A stretch of DNA of 64,000 bases from Verrucomicrobiota bacterium (GTDB taxonomy: Bacteria; Verrucomicrobiota; Verrucomicrobiia; Chthoniobacterales; UBA10450): positions 1 through 64,000 of the forward strand of contig JAFASN010000084.1 of assembly GCA_019244415.1 (NCBI GenBank), written 5' to 3'. Below are positions 47,582 to 58,573 of this stretch, piece by piece; the stretch's first letter is position 1; each line of letters starts with the position of its first letter. Both the position numbers and the translations under genes were made by a program. The notes below the pieces were generated by a model. That model did not search any database, had not been told where the DNA came from, and worked only from the letters and a program-made list of their open reading frames with translations.

Positions 47582-48511
47582 ATGCTGAATGAAGCGGTCA
47601 TTGCGGTAACAGAATTGCGCAAGTCGTACGGTGAGGTTGCCGCAGTGCGCGGCATTACTTTTGAAGTCGCAGCCGGCGAAGTGTTTGGATTACTCGGACC
47701 CAATGGCGCCGGTAAGACGACCACGGTCGAGATACTTGAGGGCTTGCGGCCGCGTAGCGGAGGTGACGTGCGCGTGATGGGGCTCGATCCCGACCGGCAG
47801 AAAAACGCGCTCAAGGATCGCATCGGAGTTTGTCTTCAGGCGACGAATCTGCCGGATAAAATCCGTGTCTATGAAGCGCTTCGGCTTTTTGCCGCGTTCT
47901 ACTCGCGAGCGGCAGACGGCGAAGCGCTGCTGAAGCGGCTCCAGCTTTGGGATAAACGGGACGCCGCTTATGCGACGCTGTCCGGCGGTCAAAAGCAGCG
48001 CCTCGCGATCGCGCTCGCCCTGATTAACGAGCCGCAGCTGCTTTTCCTGGATGAACCGACGACAGGGCTCGACCCACAGGTGCGGCTCGAGATTCGCGAT
48101 CTCATCGAAGAATTGCGCGCGGAAAAGCGCACGATCCTCATGACGACGCACTACATCGAGGAAGCGGAACGGCTTTGCGATCGGGTGGCAATTGTTGACG
48201 CCGGCAAAATTATCGCGCTCGGCTCGCCGCGCGAGTTGCAGGAGAAAAGCGCGGAACAGAGCGGGATCGAGTTGACGCTCACCCGACCGCTTGATCACGG
48301 CGCCATACCAGGGTTTCCGGACGCCCTGAGTACGGCGATTTCAGATGATCGGCGGACGTTAAATGTCCGGTCCGCGCGGCCGGCGCGCACACTGGTCGAG
48401 CTGGTGAAATGGATCGATGGCAACCGCTATGAAATCGAAGACGTGCGCCTGAAACGGCCGACGCTTGAAGATGTGTTCATCGAGATCACCGGGAAAAAAC
48501 TTCGGGACTAG
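47582..48511 (+). CDS. ABC transporter ATP-binding protein (ABC-2 type)
   Basis: 309 residues. Walker A GPNGAGKTTTVEIL, signature LSGGQKQRLAIALALI, Walker B LLFLDEPTTGLD and the H-loop TTHYIEEAERL are all intact; the extra C-terminal domain is of the daunorubicin/drug-exporter type. It powers the membrane domain encoded nine bases downstream, where that domain is fused to an amidohydrolase. Start ATG at 47582 gives standard N-terminal beta strands. Confidence 0.95.
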   Translation: MLNEAVIAVTELRKSYGEVAAVRGITFEVAAGEVFGLLGPNGAGKTTTVEILEGLRPRSGGDVRVMGLDPDRQKNALKDRIGVCLQATNLPDKIRVYEALRLFAAFYSRAADGEALLKRLQLWDKRDAAYATLSGGQKQRLAIALALINEPQLLFLDEPTTGLDPQVRLEIRDLIEELRAEKRTILMTTHYIEEAERLCDRVAIVDAGKIIALGSPRELQEKSAEQSGIELTLTRPLDHGAIPGFPDALSTAISDDRRTLNVRSARPARTLVELVKWIDGNRYEIEDVRLKRPTLEDVFIEITGKKLRD

Positions 48512-48520
48512 CCATCACGA

Positions 48521-50719
48521 GTGAAAGCTTTCCTCGCGCTTTTTAAAATCGACTTCAAGCTCGCGGCACGGAATCGCGCGGTGTTGTTCTTCAACTACCT
48601 CTTTCCGCTGATTTTCTTCTTCACCTTCGCGCAGATGTACCACGCCAGCGAAGGCAAGATCATTCTGCTCGTGGTGACGATGGTCACGGTCATCGGTGTT
48701 CTCGGAAACGGGCTCTGGGGGGCGGGCATGCGCGCGGTGCAGGAACGCGAAGAGAACATCCTTCGCCGTTTCAAAGTGACGCCGATCTCGCCGGTGCCAC
48801 TGCTCGGCGCATCAATGCTCACCGGCGTGATTGTTTACCTGCCGAGCGTACTGCTCATGCTGCTGCTGGCGAATCGTATTTACGGAATGGCGTTCCCGCC
48901 GACGCTGATCTCGTATCTCGTATTTGTCTGCATCGGCGCGGTCGCGCTGCGATCGATCGGGCTGATCATCGCCGCGGTGGTGAACTCAACACAGGAAGCG
49001 CAGATGCTGATCAACATCGTTTACCTGCCGATGCTGCTGCTCAGCGGTGCGACTATTCCTCTCACCTTCATGCCGTCATGGCTGCAAACGGTAGCGCAAT
49101 TCATTCCCGCCACCTACGTGACGACCGGAGTGTCGCGCATTTTACAGGGCGGCGAAACGATGCTGCAGAATTGGCGTGCTGTCCTTGCGCTGGCCATCTC
49201 TGCCGCGGTGGGGCTCTTCATCGCCACGAAACTCTTTCGCTGGGAAAAAGAAGAGAAGCTGCGTCCGCGGGCGAAGCTATGGGTCGCGGCGGTACTACTG
49301 CCGTTTCTGTTTCTCGGCGCTTACCAGGCGTGGAGCAAACAGGAAATTACCAAGGCCAAAATACTCGATCGCCAGCTCGAACGCGGGCGAGCGTGGCTGG
49401 TGCAAAACGCGCGCATTTTCGTCGGCAACGGCAAAGTTATCGAAAGCGGCGCGGTGCTGATCAAGGAGGGGAACATCGCCCAGGTTTACGACGGCGCTGC
49501 ACCAAGCGCTGAATCTCTTCACGCCAAGGCAATTGACGCCGCAGGCAAGACGTTGCTCCCGGGGTTGATCGACGTGCACGTGCACCTCGGCGCGCCGGGT
49601 GGCTTTTACAGCGATACAACTAAGTACGCGAACCCGAAAAACGCGGACCGCGCGCTGGAGGCTTATCTCTACTGCGGTGTAACGGCGGTGCGGAGCGTTG
49701 GCGACCTGCTTAACGAAATGCTGCGGCTGCGCAAGGTGTTCGGCGGGGGCGAACGGCTCGGTTCGGAGCTGCTATTTTGCGGCCCGCTTTTCACTGCGGA
49801 AGGCGGCCACGGCACTGAGTACTTCAAGAACCTTCCTCAGCCCTTGCGTGACCGCCTCATGTCGCAATTCGTGCGCCTGCCGAAGACTCCAGAAGAAGCG
49901 CGGCAGCAGGTGGATGAACTTGCGCGGCAGGGAGTGGACGCGATCAAAATAATTTTTGAAGCTGGTGTGCCCGGTTACAGCTTCAATCGCTTCGACGTGA
50001 ACATCGCGCGTGCGGTCGCGGATGAAGCGCACGCGCGGCACCTGCCGGTGGCAGTCCACACTGGCAGCGCGCACGATGTGGACGATGCCATCAGCATTGG
50101 GGCTAATTCGATCGAGCACGGCTCCTTGAGAGACGAAATTTCTGACGCCGCATTCGCTGAAATGAAGGCGAAGAACATCGCCTACGATCCGACGTTGAGC
50201 GTGGGAGAAGGGTTCACTGACTTTGCCAAAGGCGATACCTCGTTGCTCAAGCGATCGCTTGTCCAGCAGGTAACGCCGAAAGATTTGATCGAAGGAACAG
50301 AAAACGCCGCGCGCAGTGAGCAATTCAAATCGGTGCGCGAGAACATCAGTCATTTTCCGTTATCCGTGGCAATCGGCGCACAGAACCTGCAAAAAGCGTG
50401 GCACGCCGGGCTGCTGCTGGTGACAGGATCCGACGCGGGAAACTTTCTCGTCATGCACGGACCGACGGTGCAACGCGAAGTGGAGTTGTGGGTGCAGGCT
50501 GGAATACCGATCGAGGTTGCCCTTCAGGCCGCAACAATGAACGCAGCGAAACTGCTGCGCATCGATCAGCGGGTCGGCACGGTGGAGAAGGGAAAGGAAG
50601 CGACGCTGCTTATCGTCGACGGCAATCCGTTACAGGATGTAAAGGCGCTCTCGTCCGTTTCGACTGTGTTCTTTAAGGGCGAACGTGTGTCACGTTCGGA
50701 TTTGTTCGACCAGAAATAA
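48521..50719 (+). CDS. ABC-2 permease fused to an amidohydrolase
   Basis: 732 residues from GTG at 48521. Residues about 1-245 are an ABC-2 permease with six helices (NYLFPLIFFFTFAQMY, the REENILRRFKVTPISP coupling region, NIVYLPMLLLSGATIPL). A further helix at about 252-270 leads to an amidohydrolase domain (about 285-732) of the imidazolonepropionase/prolidase-like type: DVHVHL (His353, His355), a lysine in GVDAIKIIFEAG, AVHTG, SIEHGS and TGSDAG, the full metal-ligand set. By the helix count the enzyme domain probably faces outside, but topology must be tested. I see no stop or frame break between the halves. Confidence 0.88.
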   Translation: MKAFLALFKIDFKLAARNRAVLFFNYLFPLIFFFTFAQMYHASEGKIILLVVTMVTVIGVLGNGLWGAGMRAVQEREENILRRFKVTPISPVPLLGASMLTGVIVYLPSVLLMLLLANRIYGMAFPPTLISYLVFVCIGAVALRSIGLIIAAVVNSTQEAQMLINIVYLPMLLLSGATIPLTFMPSWLQTVAQFIPATYVTTGVSRILQGGETMLQNWRAVLALAISAAVGLFIATKLFRWEKEEKLRPRAKLWVAAVLLPFLFLGAYQAWSKQEITKAKILDRQLERGRAWLVQNARIFVGNGKVIESGAVLIKEGNIAQVYDGAAPSAESLHAKAIDAAGKTLLPGLIDVHVHLGAPGGFYSDTTKYANPKNADRALEAYLYCGVTAVRSVGDLLNEMLRLRKVFGGGERLGSELLFCGPLFTAEGGHGTEYFKNLPQPLRDRLMSQFVRLPKTPEEARQQVDELARQGVDAIKIIFEAGVPGYSFNRFDVNIARAVADEAHARHLPVAVHTGSAHDVDDAISIGANSIEHGSLRDEISDAAFAEMKAKNIAYDPTLSVGEGFTDFAKGDTSLLKRSLVQQVTPKDLIEGTENAARSEQFKSVRENISHFPLSVAIGAQNLQKAWHAGLLLVTGSDAGNFLVMHGPTVQREVELWVQAGIPIEVALQAATMNAAKLLRIDQRVGTVEKGKEATLLIVDGNPLQDVKALSSVSTVFFKGERVSRSDLFDQK

Positions 50720-50733
50720 TCAGCAGGCCGAGC

Positions 50734-51162
50734 TTATCGTTTCGTGAAGGTGTAAAAACCGAGCCGCCCGCCGACGCGACTGCCTTTTCCTTCCGTCGAG
50801 GTAAAGTGCGCTTTCACATCGTACTCATACGGCAGGCCGGTGCGCACGTGGCCGAGGTTGTACTCGCGCCGGCCGGTGATGCCGTTCACGTGCAACATCG
50901 CGTCGCCGTTCGCTTCGATGCGGCCTTCGATTTGTAACCAGGCAGGCTGACCTCGGGTGCCGCGTTCACCGTGCAGTAATCCATCCTTCACTTCAGCTGG
51001 AAAATCGAACGTGTAAGCCTGGGCGACGACACCTGTCGGGTCTTTGTACTCAGGCGTATGTAGGTTCACTTGCCATTCGCCGTCGAAGCTTGAGGAAGCC
51101 CGTACCGGAAGCGCCAAACCAACGCCGACAGTAACCAAAATGAGCAAACGAATCATTTTCAT
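50734..51162 (-). CDS. Hypothetical secreted protein
   Basis: 142 residues with a signal peptide (MKMIRLLILVTVGVGLALPVRA). The mature part is all-beta in character: FDGEWQVNLHTPEY, a GRIEANGDAMLHVNGITG stretch and GGRLGFYTFTK. It resembles small lipocalin-like or DUF proteins of unknown role that occur in secreted sets. Convergent with the ABC-amidohydrolase gene, 14 bases apart. Confidence 0.6.
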   Translation of the reverse strand: MKMIRLLILVTVGVGLALPVRASSSFDGEWQVNLHTPEYKDPTGVVAQAYTFDFPAEVKDGLLHGERGTRGQPAWLQIEGRIEANGDAMLHVNGITGRREYNLGHVRTGLPYEYDVKAHFTSTEGKGSRVGGRLGFYTFTKR

Positions 51163-51217
51163 GACTCTGCTCTATCAGAGCGATCGTGCGAAAACGAGCG
51201 CGACGAAGTGGCTGAAA

Positions 51218-51907
51218 TCATGAGCGACGACGTGTGAATCGGTAGGTGAGGAAGCACTCGTTGCCCACTACTTTCATGTCGCGCAAGCTGCCCCTGACAC
51301 TCCGCGGCAGGAAATCGAAGTTCGCGCCGGTGAGTGTGGGGGCCATTCTCCCGCCGAAGACCAGTGGTGCGACCGTAAGGTTGAGTTGATCGACGAGCTC
51401 GAGCTCGAGCAGCGAACGAAAGAGAGACGGGCCGCCCTCACAGGCCACGTACTTCACGCCGTAATCGCAGCGCAATTGCTGAAGCATCCAGCACAGATCG
51501 ACCTCCGGCGAATCGCTCAGGTGCAGCGTCGCTTTCTCGCGCAACTGTTTCTGTACGGGTCCCGGCATGCGCGTCGTCGAAAAAATGAGAATGGGCGCGA
51601 AGTCAGTCTGGAAAATATTCAGCGCTGGTGTGAATCGCCCCGCATTCGAGACGATGACGCGCAGTGGATATTCGCTTTGGCCGCGCGCGCGACGCTCTTT
51701 TCGTAATTCTTCGCGCGGAATCCCGAGGCGGACATTATCGCGCTCGAGTGTACTATGGCCGATAAGTACGGCGTCGCCGAGCGCGCGCTGGCGGATGAGA
51801 TGCGCCTTGTCTTCGCGCGAGGTGAAATCGACCGCAGTGTACTTTTTCGTCGTAATTTTACCATCAGCTGTCATGGCAAAGGTGACGGCGACGAATGGCC
51901 GTGGCAT
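51218..51907 (-). CDS. RibD C-terminal (dihydrofolate reductase-like) reductase
   Basis: 229 residues from ATG at 51907, starting MPRPFVAVTFAMTADGKI. The RibD-C fold shows in VLIGHSTLERDN, LRVIVSNAGRF, KYVACEGGPSLFRSLLE and LNLTVAPLVFGG. In riboflavin synthesis this domain reduces a ribosylaminopyrimidine with NADPH, but free-standing copies often have other substrates. No deaminase domain is fused. Last gene of the minus-strand run starting at 55161; 20 bases after the flippase-like gene. Confidence 0.88.
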   Translation of the reverse strand: MPRPFVAVTFAMTADGKITTKKYTAVDFTSREDKAHLIRQRALGDAVLIGHSTLERDNVRLGIPREELRKERRARGQSEYPLRVIVSNAGRFTPALNIFQTDFAPILIFSTTRMPGPVQKQLREKATLHLSDSPEVDLCWMLQQLRCDYGVKYVACEGGPSLFRSLLELELVDQLNLTVAPLVFGGRMAPTLTGANFDFLPRSVRGSLRDMKVVGNECFLTYRFTRRRS

Positions 51908-51926
51908 CCGGCTGCCGCCGCGCCGT

Positions 51927-52958
51927 TCACGTTTCACGCGCGCCGATCTCATGCTCGAGCGTGGCGACTTCGCTTTGCATTTCGCGCAGTTTCACATGGC
52001 GAGTTTCGCCGCTCGGTTTGTAGAAAAAGTACACCAGACCGCCGGGCGCGGAGCAGAGCAGCATGACGAGAAAACTCATCGAACCGATTAGGACAGCCAC
52101 GGCCTCGGGCACGCCGCACAAGCCGTGCAACATTACTTGCAAGACATGCTCGCGTAGCCCGACGCCGGCAAAGGAAATCGGAATCGCCGAGATGGTGCGT
52201 TCGACCGGCATCACGGCGAAGAAATCGATGAGAGGAACGTGGGCGCCGAAACCATAGGCGACAAAAAGGAAGGTGGTGAAGGTGGATAAGTGCGCCACGA
52301 GCGAGACCGCAAACGCGAGGAGACTCGCCGGCCAATGATGGGCGTAGAGATGATAGGCCGCTGAGACTTCGACCAGTTTCTCGCGCCCGGGAAAGTGTTC
52401 CGGCAGATGGTTGAAAAGTTTGAAGCCGCTGATGACGAAGGTAGCGCCGAGCGCGGTAATCGAGATGCCCAGAGTGATAACCAGAAAATAGAGATAAGCG
52501 CGTGTATCCGGCTTTTGCGCGAGCCAGTCATACCGCAACAAGACGAGCACGCTCGTAATGGTGACGAGTGCGACCAAACCGATCAGCCGATCGAAAAGTA
52601 CTGCGAGCAGCGCGCCGGCTTTCTTGTCGCGTACTTCCTTGAGCAGCAGGTAGCTTTTGATGATGTCGCCGCCAGTACCGCCGGGTAGGAATTGATTAAA
52701 GAACATGCCGATTAGAAAAAGGCTGCCGAGTCTCGGCCACGGCAAGCGAATGTCCTGCACGCGCAGCAGAATCTGCCACCGCACAGCCGCGGCAAGCTCG
52801 ACGATGATGTAAGCGATGATGGCGGCGGCAACCCAAAAATAATTGGCGGTACGCAGTGCCACGCCCATCTGGGCGCGCTTGTGCGGGTCGTGGAAGACCC
52901 AGTAGAGTACGGCAACGGTGACGACGATCTGGAGAATGCTAAGCGCGATTTTTTTCAT
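51927..52958 (-). CDS. Lysylphosphatidylglycerol synthase TM-region/UPF0104 membrane protein
   Basis: 343 residues from ATG at 52958 (MKKIALSILQIVVT); the frame is open to 53180 but that part overlaps the isomerase gene. About eight helices, with the family core FFNQFLPGGTGGDIIKSYLL and AIPISFAGVGLREHVL. The family includes the flippase half of MprF and AglD-like proteins, which move or accept lipid-linked substrates. ATGA overlap with the upstream TIM-barrel gene points to coupled translation. Confidence 0.85.
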   Translation of the reverse strand: MKKIALSILQIVVTVAVLYWVFHDPHKRAQMGVALRTANYFWVAAAIIAYIIVELAAAVRWQILLRVQDIRLPWPRLGSLFLIGMFFNQFLPGGTGGDIIKSYLLLKEVRDKKAGALLAVLFDRLIGLVALVTITSVLVLLRYDWLAQKPDTRAYLYFLVITLGISITALGATFVISGFKLFNHLPEHFPGREKLVEVSAAYHLYAHHWPASLLAFAVSLVAHLSTFTTFLFVAYGFGAHVPLIDFFAVMPVERTISAIPISFAGVGLREHVLQVMLHGLCGVPEAVAVLIGSMSFLVMLLCSAPGGLVYFFYKPSGETRHVKLREMQSEVATLEHEIGARET

Positions 52959-53884
52959 CGGCGGAAGCGTTCGTTCCAGATCGCCCGCGATTGCGCAATC
53001 TCTTCCGCCGTGCGGCGCGGGCTCAATTCCCAGACGATTTGGCAGTCTGCCGGCAACATGCGCGTGAGTGTCTCCAGATTTTTCATGTCGCCGAGAAATG
53101 GCGGCTGATGATCCTGCGCCGGCCACTTCACGTCCTGCATGTGGCAGCCGATCGTGCGCGGTGCTATTTCGCGCAGCCATTCGGCGTGCTCGAGAAACCC
53201 GAGGTTTTCTTTCACCTGAATGTGACCCATGTCGTGCCAGTAACCTGCATGCGGCGAAGCCAGTTCATCCAGCAACGCCGGCAGCTCGCGCTCGCTCGGA
53301 ATTTCTTCGTAGCCGCGCCGGCCTTCGATGCCGAGTCGAATCTTCTTTTCCGCGGTGCGCTCGAGAATCGGTTTGAGGCATTCCTTCACGCGCTCCAAGT
53401 ACATAGGAGCGCGCTGCTCGCGCGTTTTTACCGCGTTCACTTTTTTGCGCACGTACTTACGCGAGAGCAGTTGATCAGTCTTTGCCAGCTCAACCAGTTC
53501 ATCCGTGATCGGGCTCATGCGCACCGACCCACAATGCAGCACGACGAATTGCGCTTGCAGCCGCTCGGCGAAATCAATCGTCTGCAACGTTTGTTTTATC
53601 GCGCGCTCGCGTTCGCGCCTGTCGGCCGAGGACATCTCGTAGCAATCAGGCGACGCGGTCATCACTTCCACCGGCAACGGACAGAAGTTATGCAAACTAC
53701 TGAAGCGTACTTCGCCGGCTTCAAACATTTTTTGAATGCCAGGCATCAAGGAAATGCGAATGCCGTGGCCGAGCTCAACAAGATCGAAGCCGAGGGCTTT
53801 GATCTCGCGCAACATCTCGTCGCCGGAAGTGTGGCGGCCGGAATTCCACGACGTGGAAAAAGCAATCGGTCGCGCAAAGCTCAC
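52955..53884 (-). CDS. Sugar phosphate isomerase/epimerase-like TIM barrel protein
   Basis: 309 residues of the xylose isomerase-like AP endonuclease 2 superfamily: GFDLVELGHGI, FVVLHCGSVRM, LGIEGRRGYEE, GYWHDMGHIQVKENLG and WELSPRRTAEE. Putative metal ligands (Glu, His, Asp, Glu) are present. Substrate unknown; a hexose or inositol derivative is possible. It overlaps both neighbours by four bases, so it is the middle of a tightly coupled operon with the MFS exporter and the flippase-like protein. Confidence 0.8.
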   Translation of the reverse strand: MSFARPIAFSTSWNSGRHTSGDEMLREIKALGFDLVELGHGIRISLMPGIQKMFEAGEVRFSSLHNFCPLPVEVMTASPDCYEMSSADRRERERAIKQTLQTIDFAERLQAQFVVLHCGSVRMSPITDELVELAKTDQLLSRKYVRKKVNAVKTREQRAPMYLERVKECLKPILERTAEKKIRLGIEGRRGYEEIPSERELPALLDELASPHAGYWHDMGHIQVKENLGFLEHAEWLREIAPRTIGCHMQDVKWPAQDHQPPFLGDMKNLETLTRMLPADCQIVWELSPRRTAEEIAQSRAIWNERFRR

Positions 53885-55161
53885 GCGACGGCAGCTGGTT
53901 CTGCTTCCCGCTCGACTTCAGGAATGGTCGCGCCGGTTCTTTCACACCCGCGCCGTCCCGCCATTTGCAAAACAACAACGCCAATCAGGCCAAACGCTAT
54001 CGCGGAAATGGACAACGTGAGCCGCATGCCGATGGCATCAGCAAGCGCGGGAATACCGAGACCGGCGAGCGGCATCAACCCAAAAAAGCTCAGGCCGAAC
54101 ACGGCCGAAATGCGCCCGCGCAACGCCGCCGGCGCGCGCTCCTGCACGATGGTATTCGCAAGACCGAAGTTCATGGAAAGTCCAACGGCGAGAATGCCCA
54201 TGGCGACGGCTGTGATTGTGAAACTGTTGAATCGCGACAAACAAAACAGCGCCGCGCCGACGACGATGACGCCGCCGGTCATAAAATGAAATCGATGATC
54301 GCGCGCGATGCTGAGGAGCCCGAGCGCGCCCATGAGCGAGCCGGTGCCGGAAAACGCCATCAGCGTGCCGAGTTGCTCCGGGCCGAGGTGGAGCACGTTC
54401 TTGACGTAAAGTGGCAACATCACTCCAATCACCGGATAGACGAAGAGCGTCACGGAAGCGATGAGCACGATGAGCAAAAGAATTACCCGGTCCTGCCGTA
54501 CATAACGAAATCCTTCCGCAAAACCGCTTTGGCGTTGCTCTTCCTCTTCGGCTGAGCCGCGGGCGCGCGGCGGCAATGTCAACATCGCGGTGATCATCGC
54601 GACAAATGAAATCGCGTTCGCGAAAAAGGCGGAGGCCGCACCCCACATGGCTACGGCGATTCCCGCCAGGGAAGGGCCGACGAGGCGTGAACCGTGAAAG
54701 ACGGAGCGGTCAAGCGCGATGGCAGTGGCGATTTCGTCCCGCTTCACCAGTTCGGGCACGAGTGCATTAAGTGCTGGCATTTCAAACGCGATGCAAACGC
54801 CCAGAAACGCGGCCAGCGCGCCGATGTGCCAGATCTGAATGCGCCCGGTGAGAACGAGCGTGCCGAGAATCGAGGCGGACACGATCTGCGCGAGATTCGT
54901 GCTGATGAGAATCTTGCGTTTGTCGTAGCGATCCGCGACCGAGCCGCCGAACATGGTGAGCGCGAGACTCGGCAGGCCGGAAGCTAAACCGATGAGCCCG
55001 AGATACAGGTTGCGATTCGTCAGCGTACTCATGACAAATCCCTGCGCCATCACCTGCATCCATGTGCCGGTATCGGAAATGGCCGAGCCGATGATGTAAC
55101 GGCGAAACGGCCCGGCATGCAGCAGCTTGAGCATGCCGCGATGTGATGCAGGTGAACTCAT
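53881..55161 (-). CDS. MFS transporter (EntS/MFS_3-like exporter)
   Basis: 426 residues with about 12 helices. AISDTGTWMQVMAQGFVM, GGSVADRYDKRKILI and GLSMNFGLANTIVQERAP match the MFS_3 exporter branch related to enterobactin exporters. Probably exports a small organic compound. First gene of the minus-strand run, so it may export or import a substrate of the downstream isomerase/reductase set. Confidence 0.85.
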   Translation of the reverse strand: MSSPASHRGMLKLLHAGPFRRYIIGSAISDTGTWMQVMAQGFVMSTLTNRNLYLGLIGLASGLPSLALTMFGGSVADRYDKRKILISTNLAQIVSASILGTLVLTGRIQIWHIGALAAFLGVCIAFEMPALNALVPELVKRDEIATAIALDRSVFHGSRLVGPSLAGIAVAMWGAASAFFANAISFVAMITAMLTLPPRARGSAEEEEQRQSGFAEGFRYVRQDRVILLLIVLIASVTLFVYPVIGVMLPLYVKNVLHLGPEQLGTLMAFSGTGSLMGALGLLSIARDHRFHFMTGGVIVVGAALFCLSRFNSFTITAVAMGILAVGLSMNFGLANTIVQERAPAALRGRISAVFGLSFFGLMPLAGLGIPALADAIGMRLTLSISAIAFGLIGVVVLQMAGRRGCERTGATIPEVEREAEPAAVA

Positions 55162-55233
55162 CTGAGGTGTGACTCATACGCGCGGGGCGATGAGCTGGCA
55201 ATGCGAGTCACTACACGGGCCGAATCCGCATGT

Positions 55234-55308
55234 TGTAGAGGCGGGTGTCCTCACCCGCAACTTCTTCGACGCGCCGTTCTGGTGCGGCTGAGGACAACCG
55301 CCCCTACA
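55234..55308. repeat. Long inverted repeat (REP/MITE-like)
   Basis: Left arm TGTAGAGGCGGGTGTCCTCACCCGC (55234-55258, split here for length: 25 bases) pairs with 55284-55308 at 22 of 25 positions across a 25-base loop. It lies in the spacer between the MFS gene and the small membrane ORF. The size and symmetry suit a transposase-mobilised palindromic element; no transposase is nearby. Confidence 0.7.
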
Positions 55309-55341
55309 CCCTGGCCATTCCGGCGCAGCGAGAGGCGAAGG

Positions 55342-55446
55342 CTAAATTCCGTGGGGCCGGAGGTAATTCGCCCAGAGCAATAGCGCCACCAATACAAGTA
55401 GCGCGCCGATGATCACCGCGATCGCCTTTTGCGTATCTTTTTCCAT
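55342..55446 (-). CDS. 34-residue single-pass membrane ORF
   Basis: ATG at 55446, stop at 55342. The product, MEKDTQKAIAVIIGALLVLV..., has a charged N-terminus and one hydrophobic helix of about 22 residues ending LLLWANYL. It lies just downstream of the CPBP relic on the same strand. Clean TM pattern and short charged ends favour a real small protein, but there is no homology I recognise. Confidence 0.4.
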   Translation of the reverse strand: MEKDTQKAIAVIIGALLVLVALLLWANYLRPHGI

Positions 55447-55524
55447 TCTCAAACGGGGATGCTCGGATGAGATCGAGTCCGCGTCCAGCATTAATGGTGC
55501 GCCGGACTACGCAGTTGAACAGGC

Positions 55525-55881
55525 TCATTTATCCAACCCGAAAAATACGAGAGCCAGTCCGAACGTATCGATTAAGCCATGCGCGAGCACTGGAGCCCAA
55601 ACGATGCGCCACCAAAAATGCGGGCATTTGAATCCGATTGCGCTCCAGCGTCCGTCACGAATCCTGACTGAGAGTAGACCCAGGACGAAAAGTATTGGGA
55701 CCTCATTTGGCAGAACGTGGAAGACGTTGTGTCGGATCACGATCGCAGTTCCGAGCAGGAACTCGCACGCGCTGATCACTCGCGGAACACTATCGCACGG
55801 CTGGAATTCCGTATGATTGCTTTTCACGCCAAGCTGACGTTCGATTAGCACGGCACTCTCGTCGAGAGCCGTTTGCCGCAT
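55525..55881 (-). pseudogene. CPBP intramembrane protease remnant with internal deletion
   Basis: 118 residues. The N-terminal part (IVIRHNVFHVLPNEVPILFV, then LLSVRIRDGRWSAIGFK) and the C-terminal part (WAPVLAHGLIDTFGLALVFFG) match the ends of CPBP-family membrane proteases, which are normally some 120 residues longer. The missing centre carries the EExxR and HxxxB catalytic motifs. The join (WWRIV|WAPVL) is in frame. Non-functional as a protease; it could still make a small membrane protein. Confidence 0.65.
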
Positions 55882-55913
55882 TCCGCGGCGTGTTGTTGAG
55901 CATCCGCGGGATT

Positions 55914-55930
55914 ACAGGCTCGCAGCCTGT
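55914..55930. repeat. Short palindrome ACAGGCT-CGC-AGCCTGT
   Basis: A perfect 7-base inverted repeat upstream of clpB. Sequences of this type recur as intergenic repeats in related genomes, which is from memory and low confidence. Confidence 0.4.
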
Positions 55931-55996
55931 GCTCACTGGAACAGATCCACACGATGCATCGCGTTGCCGGGCGAGCAGCGATTGTTATTTTGAACC

Positions 55997-58573
<2,577 letters not shown>

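Noticed and set aside
52959-53180. Start of the flippase-like protein at 53180
   Set aside because: The added 74 residues overlap the isomerase gene and are not hydrophobic; ATG at 52958 gives an immediate TM helix and a 4-base overlap.
52991-54289. A 432-codon plus-strand frame opposite the isomerase and exporter genes
   Set aside because: Arg/His/Ala-rich and without any domain; its length is explained by the GC-rich third positions of the true minus-strand genes.
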